NCBI GenBank assembly: GCA_945889195.1
Contig: CAMDBB010000005.1
Coordinates: forward strand, 1 to 64,000
Source of the DNA: Bifidobacterium breve
GTDB taxonomy: Bacteria > Actinomycetota > Actinomycetes > Nanopelagicales > Nanopelagicaceae
Length of the DNA: 64,000 bases
Direction: 5' to 3'
The position numbers were made by a program, and so were the translations under genes. Under the pieces are notes generated by a model. It was not told the DNA's origin. It made no database searches and saw nothing but the letters and a program-made list of their open reading frames with translations. Of this stretch, positions 41,955 through 49,673 are shown piece by piece; the first letter of the stretch is position 1, and each line of letters begins with the position of its first letter.

Positions 41955-42617
41955 ATGGGGTATCGATTTACCAATCGCACCGGTGGAGTTAGCACCGGTG
42001 CGTTTTCTTCTCTCAACCTGGCTCTCCATGTCGGAGATGAGCCGGCGCTAGTGCTTGAAAATAGAAGAGTTCTCAGCCAAGAAATTGGCGAACATCAATA
42101 CATGGAACAAGTTCACGGAAATCGAGTTGTCATCGTTGAGGCAGTTTCAGATGAGCCTCCTACAGCGGATGCGTTGGTGACCGGTATTCCCGGAGTGGCA
42201 CTCGCTGTCATGGTCGCAGATTGCATCCCGCTCCTACTTACCTCCAGAGTCGCCGTAGCTGCAGTACATGTAGGACGTAAAGGTTTGATGAACTCGGTTG
42301 CACTGGGCGCAATTGCGGCAATGCGCGAGATTGGTGCTAGCGAAATTTCGGCAACCATCGGGCCATCCATCTGTGGTCGCTGCTATGAAGTTTCGAAAGA
42401 AATTTTTGATGAAGTAATAGCAGTTCATCCCGCAGCCGCCGCAACAACGCAATCGGGAACACCTTCTCTCGACCTTCCAGCTGCCTTAGAGAGAGTTCTA
42501 CTGGCGCAAGGCGTCTCTATCTCCTTTGATAGAGGGTGCACAGTTGAAGATCCTGCGCTCTTTTCTTATCGCCGAGATGGCGTTACCGGGCGACAAGCTG
42601 GGATTGTGTGGCTATGA
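41955..42617 (+). CDS. pgeF: Polyphenol oxidase/purine-nucleoside phosphorylase family (laccase-domain) protein PgeF
   Basis: YfiH/PgeF family of zinc-dependent hydrolases or phosphorylases linked to peptidoglycan editing and purine nucleosides. Metal-binding His and Cys are in QVHGN, VADCIPLLL and AAVHVGRKG; the C-terminal GPSICGRCYEV is also typical. 220 residues. ATG directly after the ftsZ stop, ATGA overlap with yggS. Same position (ftsZ-yfiH) in other Actinobacteria. Confidence 0.92.
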   Translation: MGYRFTNRTGGVSTGAFSSLNLALHVGDEPALVLENRRVLSQEIGEHQYMEQVHGNRVVIVEAVSDEPPTADALVTGIPGVALAVMVADCIPLLLTSRVAVAAVHVGRKGLMNSVALGAIAAMREIGASEISATIGPSICGRCYEVSKEIFDEVIAVHPAAAATTQSGTPSLDLPAALERVLLAQGVSISFDRGCTVEDPALFSYRRDGVTGRQAGIVWL

Positions 42618-43258
42618 ACCGCCGCGAAGAACTTGCTGCAAACCTCGCCTCAGTTCAAGAGCGTATCGCTAGAGCCAATGTCACTCTCATCGTCGTAACG
42701 AAGACCTATCCAGTCAGTGATGTAGAAGCCTTGAAAGAGTTAGGCGTTGAAAATTTCGGTGAGAATCGAAGTGAAGAGGGTGAAGTCAAGGCTGCGGCAG
42801 TTCCAGCCACTTGGCATTTTCAAGGTGGAATTCAGAGCCGAAAGATAAAAGATATTGTGCAGTGGGCTGATGTGATTCACTCACTTGATAGCGGTGAGCA
42901 CGCTCTCAAAATAGGTCAGCGAGCAGTGCGACCAATCGACATATTTCTACAACTCTCACTCGACGGCGATCCAGACAGAGGGGGAGTAGTTGAGTCAGAG
43001 TTAGCTGCTCTGGCAGAGGTCGTAGTTGCTACGCCCAATCTCGCACTTATGGGATTGATGTGCGTCCCACCTGTCAGCGCTGTTGCTGCCGATGCTTTTT
43101 CGCAGATTTATAGCGTTCACCAACGTTTCCTTAGAGATTTTCCGAATGCACAATCGCTCTCGACGGGAATGTCAGGAGACTTTGAAGTGGCTATCGACCA
43201 TGGTGCGACACATATCCGGGTAGGTAGTTCAATCCTCGGCTCACGTACCTACCGCTAG
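42614..43258 (+). CDS. PLP homeostasis protein YggS/PROSC
   Basis: Alanine-racemase-like TIM barrel binding pyridoxal phosphate. PLP Lys in LIVVTKTYPVSD; further motifs are ENFGENRSEE, WHFQGGIQSRKIKDI, and GMSGDFEVAIDHGATHIRVG. About 214 residues. ATG 42614 chosen (ATGA overlap with pgeF) rather than a GTG 6 nt upstream. Conserved neighbour of sepF. Confidence 0.94.
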   Translation: MNRREELAANLASVQERIARANVTLIVVTKTYPVSDVEALKELGVENFGENRSEEGEVKAAAVPATWHFQGGIQSRKIKDIVQWADVIHSLDSGEHALKIGQRAVRPIDIFLQLSLDGDPDRGGVVESELAALAEVVVATPNLALMGLMCVPPVSAVAADAFSQIYSVHQRFLRDFPNAQSLSTGMSGDFEVAIDHGATHIRVGSSILGSRTYR

Positions 43259-43264
43259 TAACCT
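43259..43264 (+). promoter_or_regulatory. Candidate -10 element TAACCT of sepF (leaderless)
   Basis: TAACCT ends 7 nt before the sepF ATG at 43272 and overlaps the end of yggS. No Shine-Dalgarno sequence lies before that ATG. Confidence 0.5.
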
Positions 43265-43271
43265 AGTCCTT

Positions 43272-43742
43272 ATGTCAGCACTCAATAAAATGATGGGCTT
43301 CTTGGGCCTCGTCGATACCGATGAAGAGACCGCAGCGGCGCAAGCGCCAGCACGTACTGCAGTCGCGCGCCCTACTCGTGATCGCACTGGAGTAACCGTT
43401 CTCGGTTCACATTCAACGCCGGTAACAGCTGCCTCAACACAACCTGCACTTATCGAAGATTCATCGTCGTACAACATCATCACTTTGCAGCCACGTTCTT
43501 ATTCTGAAGCGCGCAAAGTTGGCGAGTACTACCGTGAAGGCAATCCAGTCATCATCAACCTTGATGATATGGAAGAAGGAGAGCGCAAGCGCCTCGTCGA
43601 CTTTTCAAGTGGACTTGTATTTGGTCTACATGGTCGTATCGAACGTATCAGCCTCAAGGTCTTCTTACTCTCGCCAGCTAACGTGAATGTAAGCAATGAA
43701 GATAAGACCGCTGCTCAAGCAACTTTCTTTAATCAGAGCTGA
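43272..43742 (+). CDS. sepF: Cell-division protein SepF
   Basis: FtsZ membrane anchor. N-terminal amphipathic helix MSALNKMMGFLGLVD, a variable linker rich in Ala/Thr (about 20-70), then the SepF core (PRSYSEARKVGEYYREGNPV, INLDDMEEGERKRLVDFSSG, LVFGLHGRIERIS). 156 residues. Binds the FtsZ tail [10 protein letters not shown]. Eight nucleotides separate it from yggT. Confidence 0.95.
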   Translation: MSALNKMMGFLGLVDTDEETAAAQAPARTAVARPTRDRTGVTVLGSHSTPVTAASTQPALIEDSSSYNIITLQPRSYSEARKVGEYYREGNPVIINLDDMEEGERKRLVDFSSGLVFGLHGRIERISLKVFLLSPANVNVSNEDKTAAQATFFNQS

Positions 43743-43750
43743 TTATTTAG

Positions 43751-44032
43751 ATGCTTGAATCAGTTCTCGTCCAACTTATTGGACTCTTCAAACTCGCGCT
43801 CTTCACTCGCATCATCATCGACTATGTACGAATGTTCGCCCGTAACTGGCGCCCAAATTCATTCCTACTCGCCATCTTTGAGATTGTCTACTCAATAACA
43901 GATCGACCAATGAGATATGTCCAGCGCTTTGTACCACCGCTACGTATCGGTGGCGTTGCGCTGGATCTCTCATTTATCGTTCTCTTGATTGCAGCAAATA
44001 TCGCTCAAGCTGCAATCCGCATCGTTCTCTAA
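43751..44032 (+). CDS. YggT-family membrane protein
   Basis: Small two-helix protein of 93 residues: LFKLALFTRIIIDYVRMFAR at the N-terminus, PFxxRxVPP-like PMRYVQRFVPPLRIGGVALDLSF in the middle. Conserved after sepF; roles proposed in osmotic tolerance and division. In most Actinobacteria divIVA/wag31 follows; here the next gene is ileS on the opposite strand, 1 nt away. Confidence 0.92.
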   Translation: MLESVLVQLIGLFKLALFTRIIIDYVRMFARNWRPNSFLLAIFEIVYSITDRPMRYVQRFVPPLRIGGVALDLSFIVLLIAANIAQAAIRIVL

Positions 44033-44033
44033 C

Positions 44034-47000
44034 TTACTTCTTTAGAGATACACCAACGCTAAATTCGTTATCTTCTTGTGCCACAGTGATGTCGTACTCG
44101 AAAGAGATAGCAAGTACCTCATCAGAGATGTGCGCAGCTGCGCTATGGATGGTCTCCTGCAACTCAGATGGTGCGTTCCAACGGACGTGAATTCGATCTG
44201 ATATCTCAAAGCCATCGCTCTTACGTCGCTCTTGAATAAGGCGTATCACTTCGCGGATATTTCCTGCCGCGATAAGTTCTGGAGTCAGAGCTAAATCAAG
44301 GGCCACGCTCTCACCGTCGTGGCTAGCAACCATCCAACCTGACTTGGGAACTTCAGTAACGACGAGATCGTCTAGCTCGATTTCAAAGGCGCCTAAAGTG
44401 GCAGAGCCGTTAGCGCGCAACCCCTTCACAAGCGCCGTTGGTTCAGCTGCTGCGATCAGCTTTGCAACATCCTGAACAGCCTTTCCATATTTTGCGCCGA
44501 GTGATTTGAAGTTAGCCTTCACAGAGACATCGACAAGATCACCATCTGCACTTGCAATATCTTGCAAATCAGCGACGTTGAGCTCATCGGAAATCTGCGC
44601 CTTCATATCTTCGGGTAATTGTGACCAACCTTGAGCTGAGATCAGAGCGCGTTGTAGCGGCTGGCGAATCTTGATGGCAGATTCTGCGCGAGCAGCTCTT
44701 CCTAACTCAACAACGCGACGGGTCATTGCAACCTGCTTATTCAGCGTTGGATCAATCAACGCGCTATCGGCAACCGGGAAATCAGTCAGATGAACTGATG
44801 CTGCTGCCTTCTTATCTGCCGGACGTACCAAGACCTGCCAGGTATGTTCTGCAATAAAGGGAACCATCGGTGCAAGCAGCTGTGTCAGAGTGACGAGACA
44901 TTCATGCAAAGTGGCCAAGGCTGCTGCATCTGCATCCCAGAAGCGGCGGCGAGATCTGCGTACATACCAGTTAGAGAGATCATCAATAAATTTAGCTAAC
45001 TCTCTTCCTGCAGTCTGTGAATCAAAGTCCGCATAAGCCTTATCGACTGTAGTGATCAGAGAGTTAAGTTCGCTCAAAATCCAGCGATCCATAATTGTGC
45101 GATCGGCGATAGCTGGGCTCTGCGACAAGTCGAACTCTGAGGCCTCTGCATAGAGCGCATGGAAAGAGATAGTGTTCCAATAGGTAAGTAAAGTCTTTCG
45201 GACAACATCAGAGATTGCATCATGGCCAACGCGGCGGGCAGACCAAGGCGAGCCGGCAGCCAACATGTACCAACGGACTGCATCAGCGCCATGTTGATCC
45301 ATCAGCGACATTGGCTCAAGAACATTGCCCAGGTGCTTACTCATTTTGCGACCATCTTTATCGAGGATATGTCCAAGACAGAGAACGCTCTTATAGGAAC
45401 TCTTATCAAAGACGAGAGTTCCAATAGTCATCAGGGTGTAAAACCATCCGCGGGTCTGATCGATAGCTTCGCAGATAAAGTCAGCAGGGTAGGCAGCTTT
45501 AAATTTTTCAACTGAACCTGGTTTATGCGGATAGCCCCATTGCGCGAAAGGCATGGCACCTGAGTCATACCAGCAGTCAATCACTTCGGGAACGCGCACC
45601 ATTGTTTGTGAGCACTCTGCGCAGGCGAAGGTAATGTCATCGACAAATGGGCGGTGAGGATCAAGGTTGCTTAACTCTTGGCCAGCCAACGCACCTAGCT
45701 CTTTGAGCGAATCAACGCAGACTTCATGTTTATTCTCGCAACGCCAGATTGGTAACGGCGTTCCCCAGAATCTATTGCGCGAGAGCGCCCAGTCAATATT
45801 GTTATTGAGCCAATCGCCATATCGTCCTGTTTTGATTGTTTCAGGATGCCAATCAGTTGCTTGATTTTCGCGGATAAGTTCATCCTTGATTGATGTTGTT
45901 CGGATATACCAAGATGGTTGTGCGTAATAGATCAGCGCTGTGTGGCATCTCCAGCAATGTGGATATGGGTGCTCGTAGGGAACATGCTTATAGAGCGCAC
46001 CTGATGCCTTGAGCTCTTTCACGAGTGGTTTGTCGGCATCTTTAAAGAAGATTCCACCAACTACCGGTACATCGGCTAAGAATTTTCCATCGGGAGCGAT
46101 TGGATTGACGACAGGTAAGCCATATGCGCGACAGACCTGTAAATCGTCGGCGCCGAATGCGGGGGATTGGTGGACCAATCCTGTTCCATCTTCAGTGGTC
46201 ACATATGTTGCAAGTACAACAAAGTGCGAACCTGGAATCTCGATGTAATCAAATGGACGCTTATAAGTAGTGCGTTCTAACTCGCTACCTTTGAGAGTCT
46301 TGAGAATTGTCTGCTCTCCTGCCACGGCAGAGAGCAGTAGCTCTGCAACGACAAGAACTTCAGAGCTATCTTCGACGACCGTCTTCACGACTACGTAATC
46401 GACATCGGGATGGGCGGCAATCGCTGTATTGGAAACTAGCGTCCAAGGAGTTGTAGTCCAAACGAGAAGGGATGCACCCATTTCGGCGAGCTCACCTGAT
46501 GTAATGGGAAAGCGCACATAGACAGATGGATCAACGACAGTCTCGTACCCTTGTGCCAATTCGTGATCGGATAGCCCAGTCCCACAACGCGGGCAATATG
46601 GTGCAACGCGATGGTCTTGAACCAGTAACCCTTTCTTCCAAATCTCTTTAAGGCTCCACCAGACGCTCTCAACATATTCAGGCGCCATCGTCCAATAAGC
46701 CTGATCAAAATCAACCCAGAAACCCATTCGCTCAGTCATGGCGGTGAAGGCGCCTACGTGTCGGGTAACTGATTCACGACATTTATCGTTAAAGGCTGCG
46801 ATTCCATATTTTTCGATATCGCCCTTACCTGCAAATCCCAACTCTTTCTCAACTGCAATCTCAACTGGTAGACCGTGGCAATCCCAACCGGCTTTACGAG
46901 TGACGTACTTCCCTTTCATCGTTTGATAGCGCGGAAAGACATCTTTAAATACACGCGCTTCAATATGGTGAGTACCTGGCATACCGTTTGCTGTTGGAGG

Positions 47001-47147
47001 GCCTTCGTAAAAAGTCCATGGAGTTCCAGCAGCACGTGATTGTGTGCTCTCTTCAAAGATTTGATTCTCACGCCAAAAATCTAGGATTGATCGCTCCATC
47101 GCAGGCAGGTCGATCTGTGCGCTAATGGCGCGAAATGGTGATGGCAT
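44034..47147 (-). CDS. ileS: Isoleucyl-tRNA synthetase, type 2
   Basis: Class I synthetase of 1037 residues. Signature HHIEARVFKDVFPRY stands at the HIGH position and GRKMSKHLGN is KMSKS; between them the CP1 editing domain. AGWDCHGLPVEIAVEKELGF is typical of the eukaryote-like type 2 IleRS found in Actinobacteria, the class tolerant to mupirocin. A CPRCGTGLSDHEL zinc-type element is present. I chose ATG 47147 (MPSPFRAIS), 6 nt downstream of GGGGGA; the frame continues 21 nt further. Regulated by a T-box leader. Convergent with yggT (1-nt gap). Confidence 0.97.
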   Translation of the reverse strand: MPSPFRAISAQIDLPAMERSILDFWRENQIFEESTQSRAAGTPWTFYEGPPTANGMPGTHHIEARVFKDVFPRYQTMKGKYVTRKAGWDCHGLPVEIAVEKELGFAGKGDIEKYGIAAFNDKCRESVTRHVGAFTAMTERMGFWVDFDQAYWTMAPEYVESVWWSLKEIWKKGLLVQDHRVAPYCPRCGTGLSDHELAQGYETVVDPSVYVRFPITSGELAEMGASLLVWTTTPWTLVSNTAIAAHPDVDYVVVKTVVEDSSEVLVVAELLLSAVAGEQTILKTLKGSELERTTYKRPFDYIEIPGSHFVVLATYVTTEDGTGLVHQSPAFGADDLQVCRAYGLPVVNPIAPDGKFLADVPVVGGIFFKDADKPLVKELKASGALYKHVPYEHPYPHCWRCHTALIYYAQPSWYIRTTSIKDELIRENQATDWHPETIKTGRYGDWLNNNIDWALSRNRFWGTPLPIWRCENKHEVCVDSLKELGALAGQELSNLDPHRPFVDDITFACAECSQTMVRVPEVIDCWYDSGAMPFAQWGYPHKPGSVEKFKAAYPADFICEAIDQTRGWFYTLMTIGTLVFDKSSYKSVLCLGHILDKDGRKMSKHLGNVLEPMSLMDQHGADAVRWYMLAAGSPWSARRVGHDAISDVVRKTLLTYWNTISFHALYAEASEFDLSQSPAIADRTIMDRWILSELNSLITTVDKAYADFDSQTAGRELAKFIDDLSNWYVRRSRRRFWDADAAALATLHECLVTLTQLLAPMVPFIAEHTWQVLVRPADKKAAASVHLTDFPVADSALIDPTLNKQVAMTRRVVELGRAARAESAIKIRQPLQRALISAQGWSQLPEDMKAQISDELNVADLQDIASADGDLVDVSVKANFKSLGAKYGKAVQDVAKLIAAAEPTALVKGLRANGSATLGAFEIELDDLVVTEVPKSGWMVASHDGESVALDLALTPELIAAGNIREVIRLIQERRKSDGFEISDRIHVRWNAPSELQETIHSAAAHISDEVLAISFEYDITVAQEDNEFSVGVSLKK

Positions 47148-47357
47148 AAAAAATCCCCCAAGCATCAAAAGAACTTGGAGGGACGAACTCGCATCTGAGT
47201 TCGCGGTACCACCCGCCTTGCACCTGGCACGAGATGTGCGTCGGAGCCACTTATATTCTCCAAGCTTTTGGCCAGTTCTACCCCGCGACTGCGGATCTTC
47301 TGACGTGCTCCGAAGGTGATGGCCTCATCAACGCACTTTTCTTGCTCGGTCCTGCGT
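47148..47357 (-). ncRNA. T-box riboswitch of ileS (tRNA-Ile sensing)
   Basis: Minus-strand leader of about 210 nt. The short stem I carries TTGATGAGGCCATCACC with specifier ATC (47320-47318), an isoleucine codon. The stem II region contains GCAGTCGCGGGGTAGAACTGG. The T-box sequence GGGTGGTACCGCG (47214-47202) contains TGGT, which can pair with the ACCA end of tRNA-Ile. The 3' hairpin pairs CCTCCAAG with CTTGGGGG, covering the GGGGGA ribosome-binding site, and six T follow directly before ATG. Layout matches the short-stem-I translational T-boxes of actinobacterial ileS. Confidence 0.92.
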
Positions 47358-48216
47358 GGCCAAGTCTAAACCATGCGTGGCTAAGTTGGTTACGAGAGGA
47401 AAAACGCATAAGGTGCGCGGCGTGCCAGGAAAAAAGGTAGTCAAGAAAGCAGCGAAGAAAGCGGCTGCGAAGAAGGCTCCTGCCAAAAAGTCTGCAGCGA
47501 AGAAAGTTGCCAAGAAAGCTCCTGCAAAGAAGGTCGCCAAGAAAGCTCCTGCTAAAAAAGTAGCTGCTAAGAAAGTTGCCAAGAAGGCGCCGGCAAAGAG
47601 ATCCATTCCAGTAAAGAAGGCTCCCGGGCGACCATTTCCTTCCAAGGTCGGCAAGACAACTCTTACCGTTGATGAAAAATCTCAGACAGTTTCAGTAGCA
47701 ACTGTGGTTGCTCCTACTGCAGCCCCCGTCGTTGAAGAACGTCGATTGGTAATGCCGCCTCCACCTCGCCCAGTAAAGAGCGGCAAGAAGGTTGCGCCCC
47801 TTAAGCCAATCAAGGCTGCTCCAACTCCAGTAACGGCGTCAAGCGATGAAGCGCCATGGACTGCAGCCGAGTTGAAAGCGATTCGCGCAGAGATTGCAAC
47901 TGATCTTGATCGTCTTCGCATCGAACTTGCCAACGTTGAAGCCGAGATGAATGATCTCATCGCAGATTCAGGCGAAGGAGCAGGAGACGATCAAGCTGAC
48001 TCTGGAACAAAAACATTCGAGCGCGAACATGAGATGTCACTTGTGATTAATGCGCGAGATATGGTTCTACAAACTGAACGTGCACTTGCTCGCATTGATG
48101 CCAAGAGCTATGGCATGTGCGAAGAATGCGGTTCACCAATTGGCAAAGCTCGTCTGCAGGTATTTCCACGTGCAACGCTCTGCATGATTTGTAAGCAGAA
48201 GGAAGAGCGGCGCTAA
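47356..48216 (+). CDS. DksA/TraR-family zinc-finger protein with Lys/Ala-rich N-terminal tail
   Basis: Two-part protein of up to 286 residues. Residues about 28-85 are a histone-H1-like repeat tract of KKAPAKKVA type units; about 86-165 are Pro/Val-rich. From about 170 follows a coiled coil (TAAELKAIRAEIATDLDRLR) and a C-terminal C4 zinc finger of the DksA/TraR class, CEECGSPIGKARLQVFPRAT ending CMICKQ. The DksA class modulates RNA polymerase; the basic tail probably binds DNA or RNA (inference). Start uncertain: GTG 47356 opens the frame but has no ribosome-binding site and overlaps the ileS promoter; GTG 47377 or 47413 are alternatives. Conserved position before lspA. Confidence 0.85.
   Translation: MAKSKPCVAKLVTRGKTHKVRGVPGKKVVKKAAKKAAAKKAPAKKSAAKKVAKKAPAKKVAKKAPAKKVAAKKVAKKAPAKRSIPVKKAPGRPFPSKVGKTTLTVDEKSQTVSVATVVAPTAAPVVEERRLVMPPPPRPVKSGKKVAPLKPIKAAPTPVTASSDEAPWTAAELKAIRAEIATDLDRLRIELANVEAEMNDLIADSGEGAGDDQADSGTKTFEREHEMSLVINARDMVLQTERALARIDAKSYGMCEECGSPIGKARLQVFPRATLCMICKQKEERR
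47363..47368 (-). promoter_or_regulatory. Candidate -10 element TAGACT of the ileS T-box leader
   Basis: TAGACT on the minus strand would start transcription near 47357, just before the T-box stem I. It lies inside the annotated 5' end of the divergent DksA-like gene. Confidence 0.5.
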
Positions 48217-48217
48217 G

Positions 48218-48709
48218 GTGCGCCCCCAGTTTAGCCCTGGCAAGACTCGCACTATCTGGCTGACTGCCTGGACAATCTGGCTCTTTGATTACGTAACTAA
48301 AACTTGGGCGCTCTCGAATTTCTCTTCTGACCCACAGCCGGTAATAGGTACTCTCTTGCAATTCACCTTGCTCAAGAATTCAGGAGCAGCATTTAGCCTC
48401 GCCAGTGGATTTACACTTATCTTTTCTCTCCTTGCAGTTGCTGTCATCGCAACAATCGTCAGATATGCAGCGCGCATTACATCTCGTGGTTGGTTGACCT
48501 GCGCAGGACTACTTCTTGGGGGAGTACTCGGAAATCTCACAGATCGCATCTTCCGTGAGCCTGGATTCTTTCTTGGACATGTGATTGATTGGATTCAAAT
48601 ACCGAATTGGCCAATCTTTAATATCGCCGATATTGCAATATCTACCGCTGCGCTACTGGCTTTCATTCAAACGATGCGAAGCGTCCCTCCCATTACACAG
48701 GTACAGTAG
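48218..48709 (+). CDS. lspA: Lipoprotein signal peptidase (signal peptidase II)
   Basis: Inner-membrane aspartic protease removing lipoprotein signal peptides; four hydrophobic helices. Catalytic region: GGVLGNLTDRIF and VIDWIQIPNWPIFNIADIAI, which hold the two Asp. 163 residues. GTG start 1 nt after the upstream stop. The early WLFDYVTKTWAL matches the family DxxxK start. Confidence 0.95.
   Translation: MRPQFSPGKTRTIWLTAWTIWLFDYVTKTWALSNFSSDPQPVIGTLLQFTLLKNSGAAFSLASGFTLIFSLLAVAVIATIVRYAARITSRGWLTCAGLLLGGVLGNLTDRIFREPGFFLGHVIDWIQIPNWPIFNIADIAISTAALLAFIQTMRSVPPITQVQ
48702..48707 (+). promoter_or_regulatory. Candidate -10 element TACAGT of rluD
   Basis: TACAGT overlapping the lspA stop, 8 nt before the rluD ATG; would leave a leader of at most 1-2 nt. 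The AGGG that follows could instead act as ribosome-binding site for a polycistronic transcript. Confidence 0.35.
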
Positions 48710-48715
48710 GGACTC

Positions 48716-49654
48716 ATGACAAGAGAATTGCGCACACTCACCGTTCCAGAAGGCGTAGCTGGCGAACGTATTGATAGCGCGCTGACTCGAGTATTGGGTC
48801 TTTCTCGCACAGCCATCGTCAAACTCTTAGAAGATGGTGATATCACCACCGGTAATCAAGCGATGCAGAAGTCTGATCGGGTCGCAGCAGGCCAATTGAT
48901 TGAAGTATTGATGCCTGCGCAGAAGAACCAGGATCCAATTCCACTCACCCCACTTGAGGGCCTCACTGTCATCTTTAATGATGACGATATTGTCGTTATC
49001 GATAAGCCAGTTGGGTGCGCAGCTCACCCAAGTCCAGGATGGATGGGCCCAACAGTTGTTGGCGCGCTGATGGCAGCGGGTTACACAATCACAACGTCAG
49101 GTCCAGCAGAACGCGCGGGCATTGTCCACCGCCTCGATGTGGGTACCTCAGGTTTAATGGTTGTGGCCAAGACAGATAAGGCCTATTTGAAGTTAAAAGA
49201 TATGTTTCGCAACCACGAGATAGATAAGACCTATCACGCACTTGTGCAAGGACATTTGGATCCAGCGAGCGGAACAATTGATGCTCCTATCGACCGACAT
49301 CCAAAAGAGGACCATCGCTTCGCCGTTGTTGCCACCGGTAAAGAGAGCATCACTCATTATGAAGTCATTGAGTATTACCGCTCTGTATCTCTTGTAAAGG
49401 TAGAACTTGAAACTGGTCGCACTCATCAGATTCGCGTTCACTTCTCAGCGTTAGGGCATCCACTCGTCGGTGACACCACTTACGGCGCCGATCCCGTACT
49501 AGGAAAGAAAATGGGAATGTCTCGCCCTTGGCTACACGCCCTGGAACTGCGATTTAACCATCCAGTCAGCGCACTTCCATTAGTTCTCAGCGCTCCATAT
49601 CCACCTGACCTTCAGGCTTCTCTGGCGTTGCTATCCGAGGCAGTTCTCCCTTAG
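48716..49654 (+). CDS. rluD: 23S rRNA pseudouridine synthase, RluD family
   Basis: Pseudouridine synthase with an N-terminal S4 domain (GERIDSALTRVLGLSRTAIVK) and RluA-type catalytic domain: GIVHRLDVGTSGLMVVAKT carries the catalytic Asp in HRLD, with LETGRTHQIRVHFSALGHPL downstream. 312 residues. The order lspA-rluD-dnaE is conserved in Actinobacteria. Confidence 0.94.
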   Translation: MTRELRTLTVPEGVAGERIDSALTRVLGLSRTAIVKLLEDGDITTGNQAMQKSDRVAAGQLIEVLMPAQKNQDPIPLTPLEGLTVIFNDDDIVVIDKPVGCAAHPSPGWMGPTVVGALMAAGYTITTSGPAERAGIVHRLDVGTSGLMVVAKTDKAYLKLKDMFRNHEIDKTYHALVQGHLDPASGTIDAPIDRHPKEDHRFAVVATGKESITHYEVIEYYRSVSLVKVELETGRTHQIRVHFSALGHPLVGDTTYGADPVLGKKMGMSRPWLHALELRFNHPVSALPLVLSAPYPPDLQASLALLSEAVLP

Positions 49655-49673
49655 GCGCTAATGTTGCGCCACC

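Noticed and set aside
47420..47620. Lys/Ala-coding tract considered as a tandem DNA repeat or CRISPR-like array
   Set aside because: The periodicity follows codons for KKAPAKK units with variable third bases; there are no identical repeats with unique spacers.
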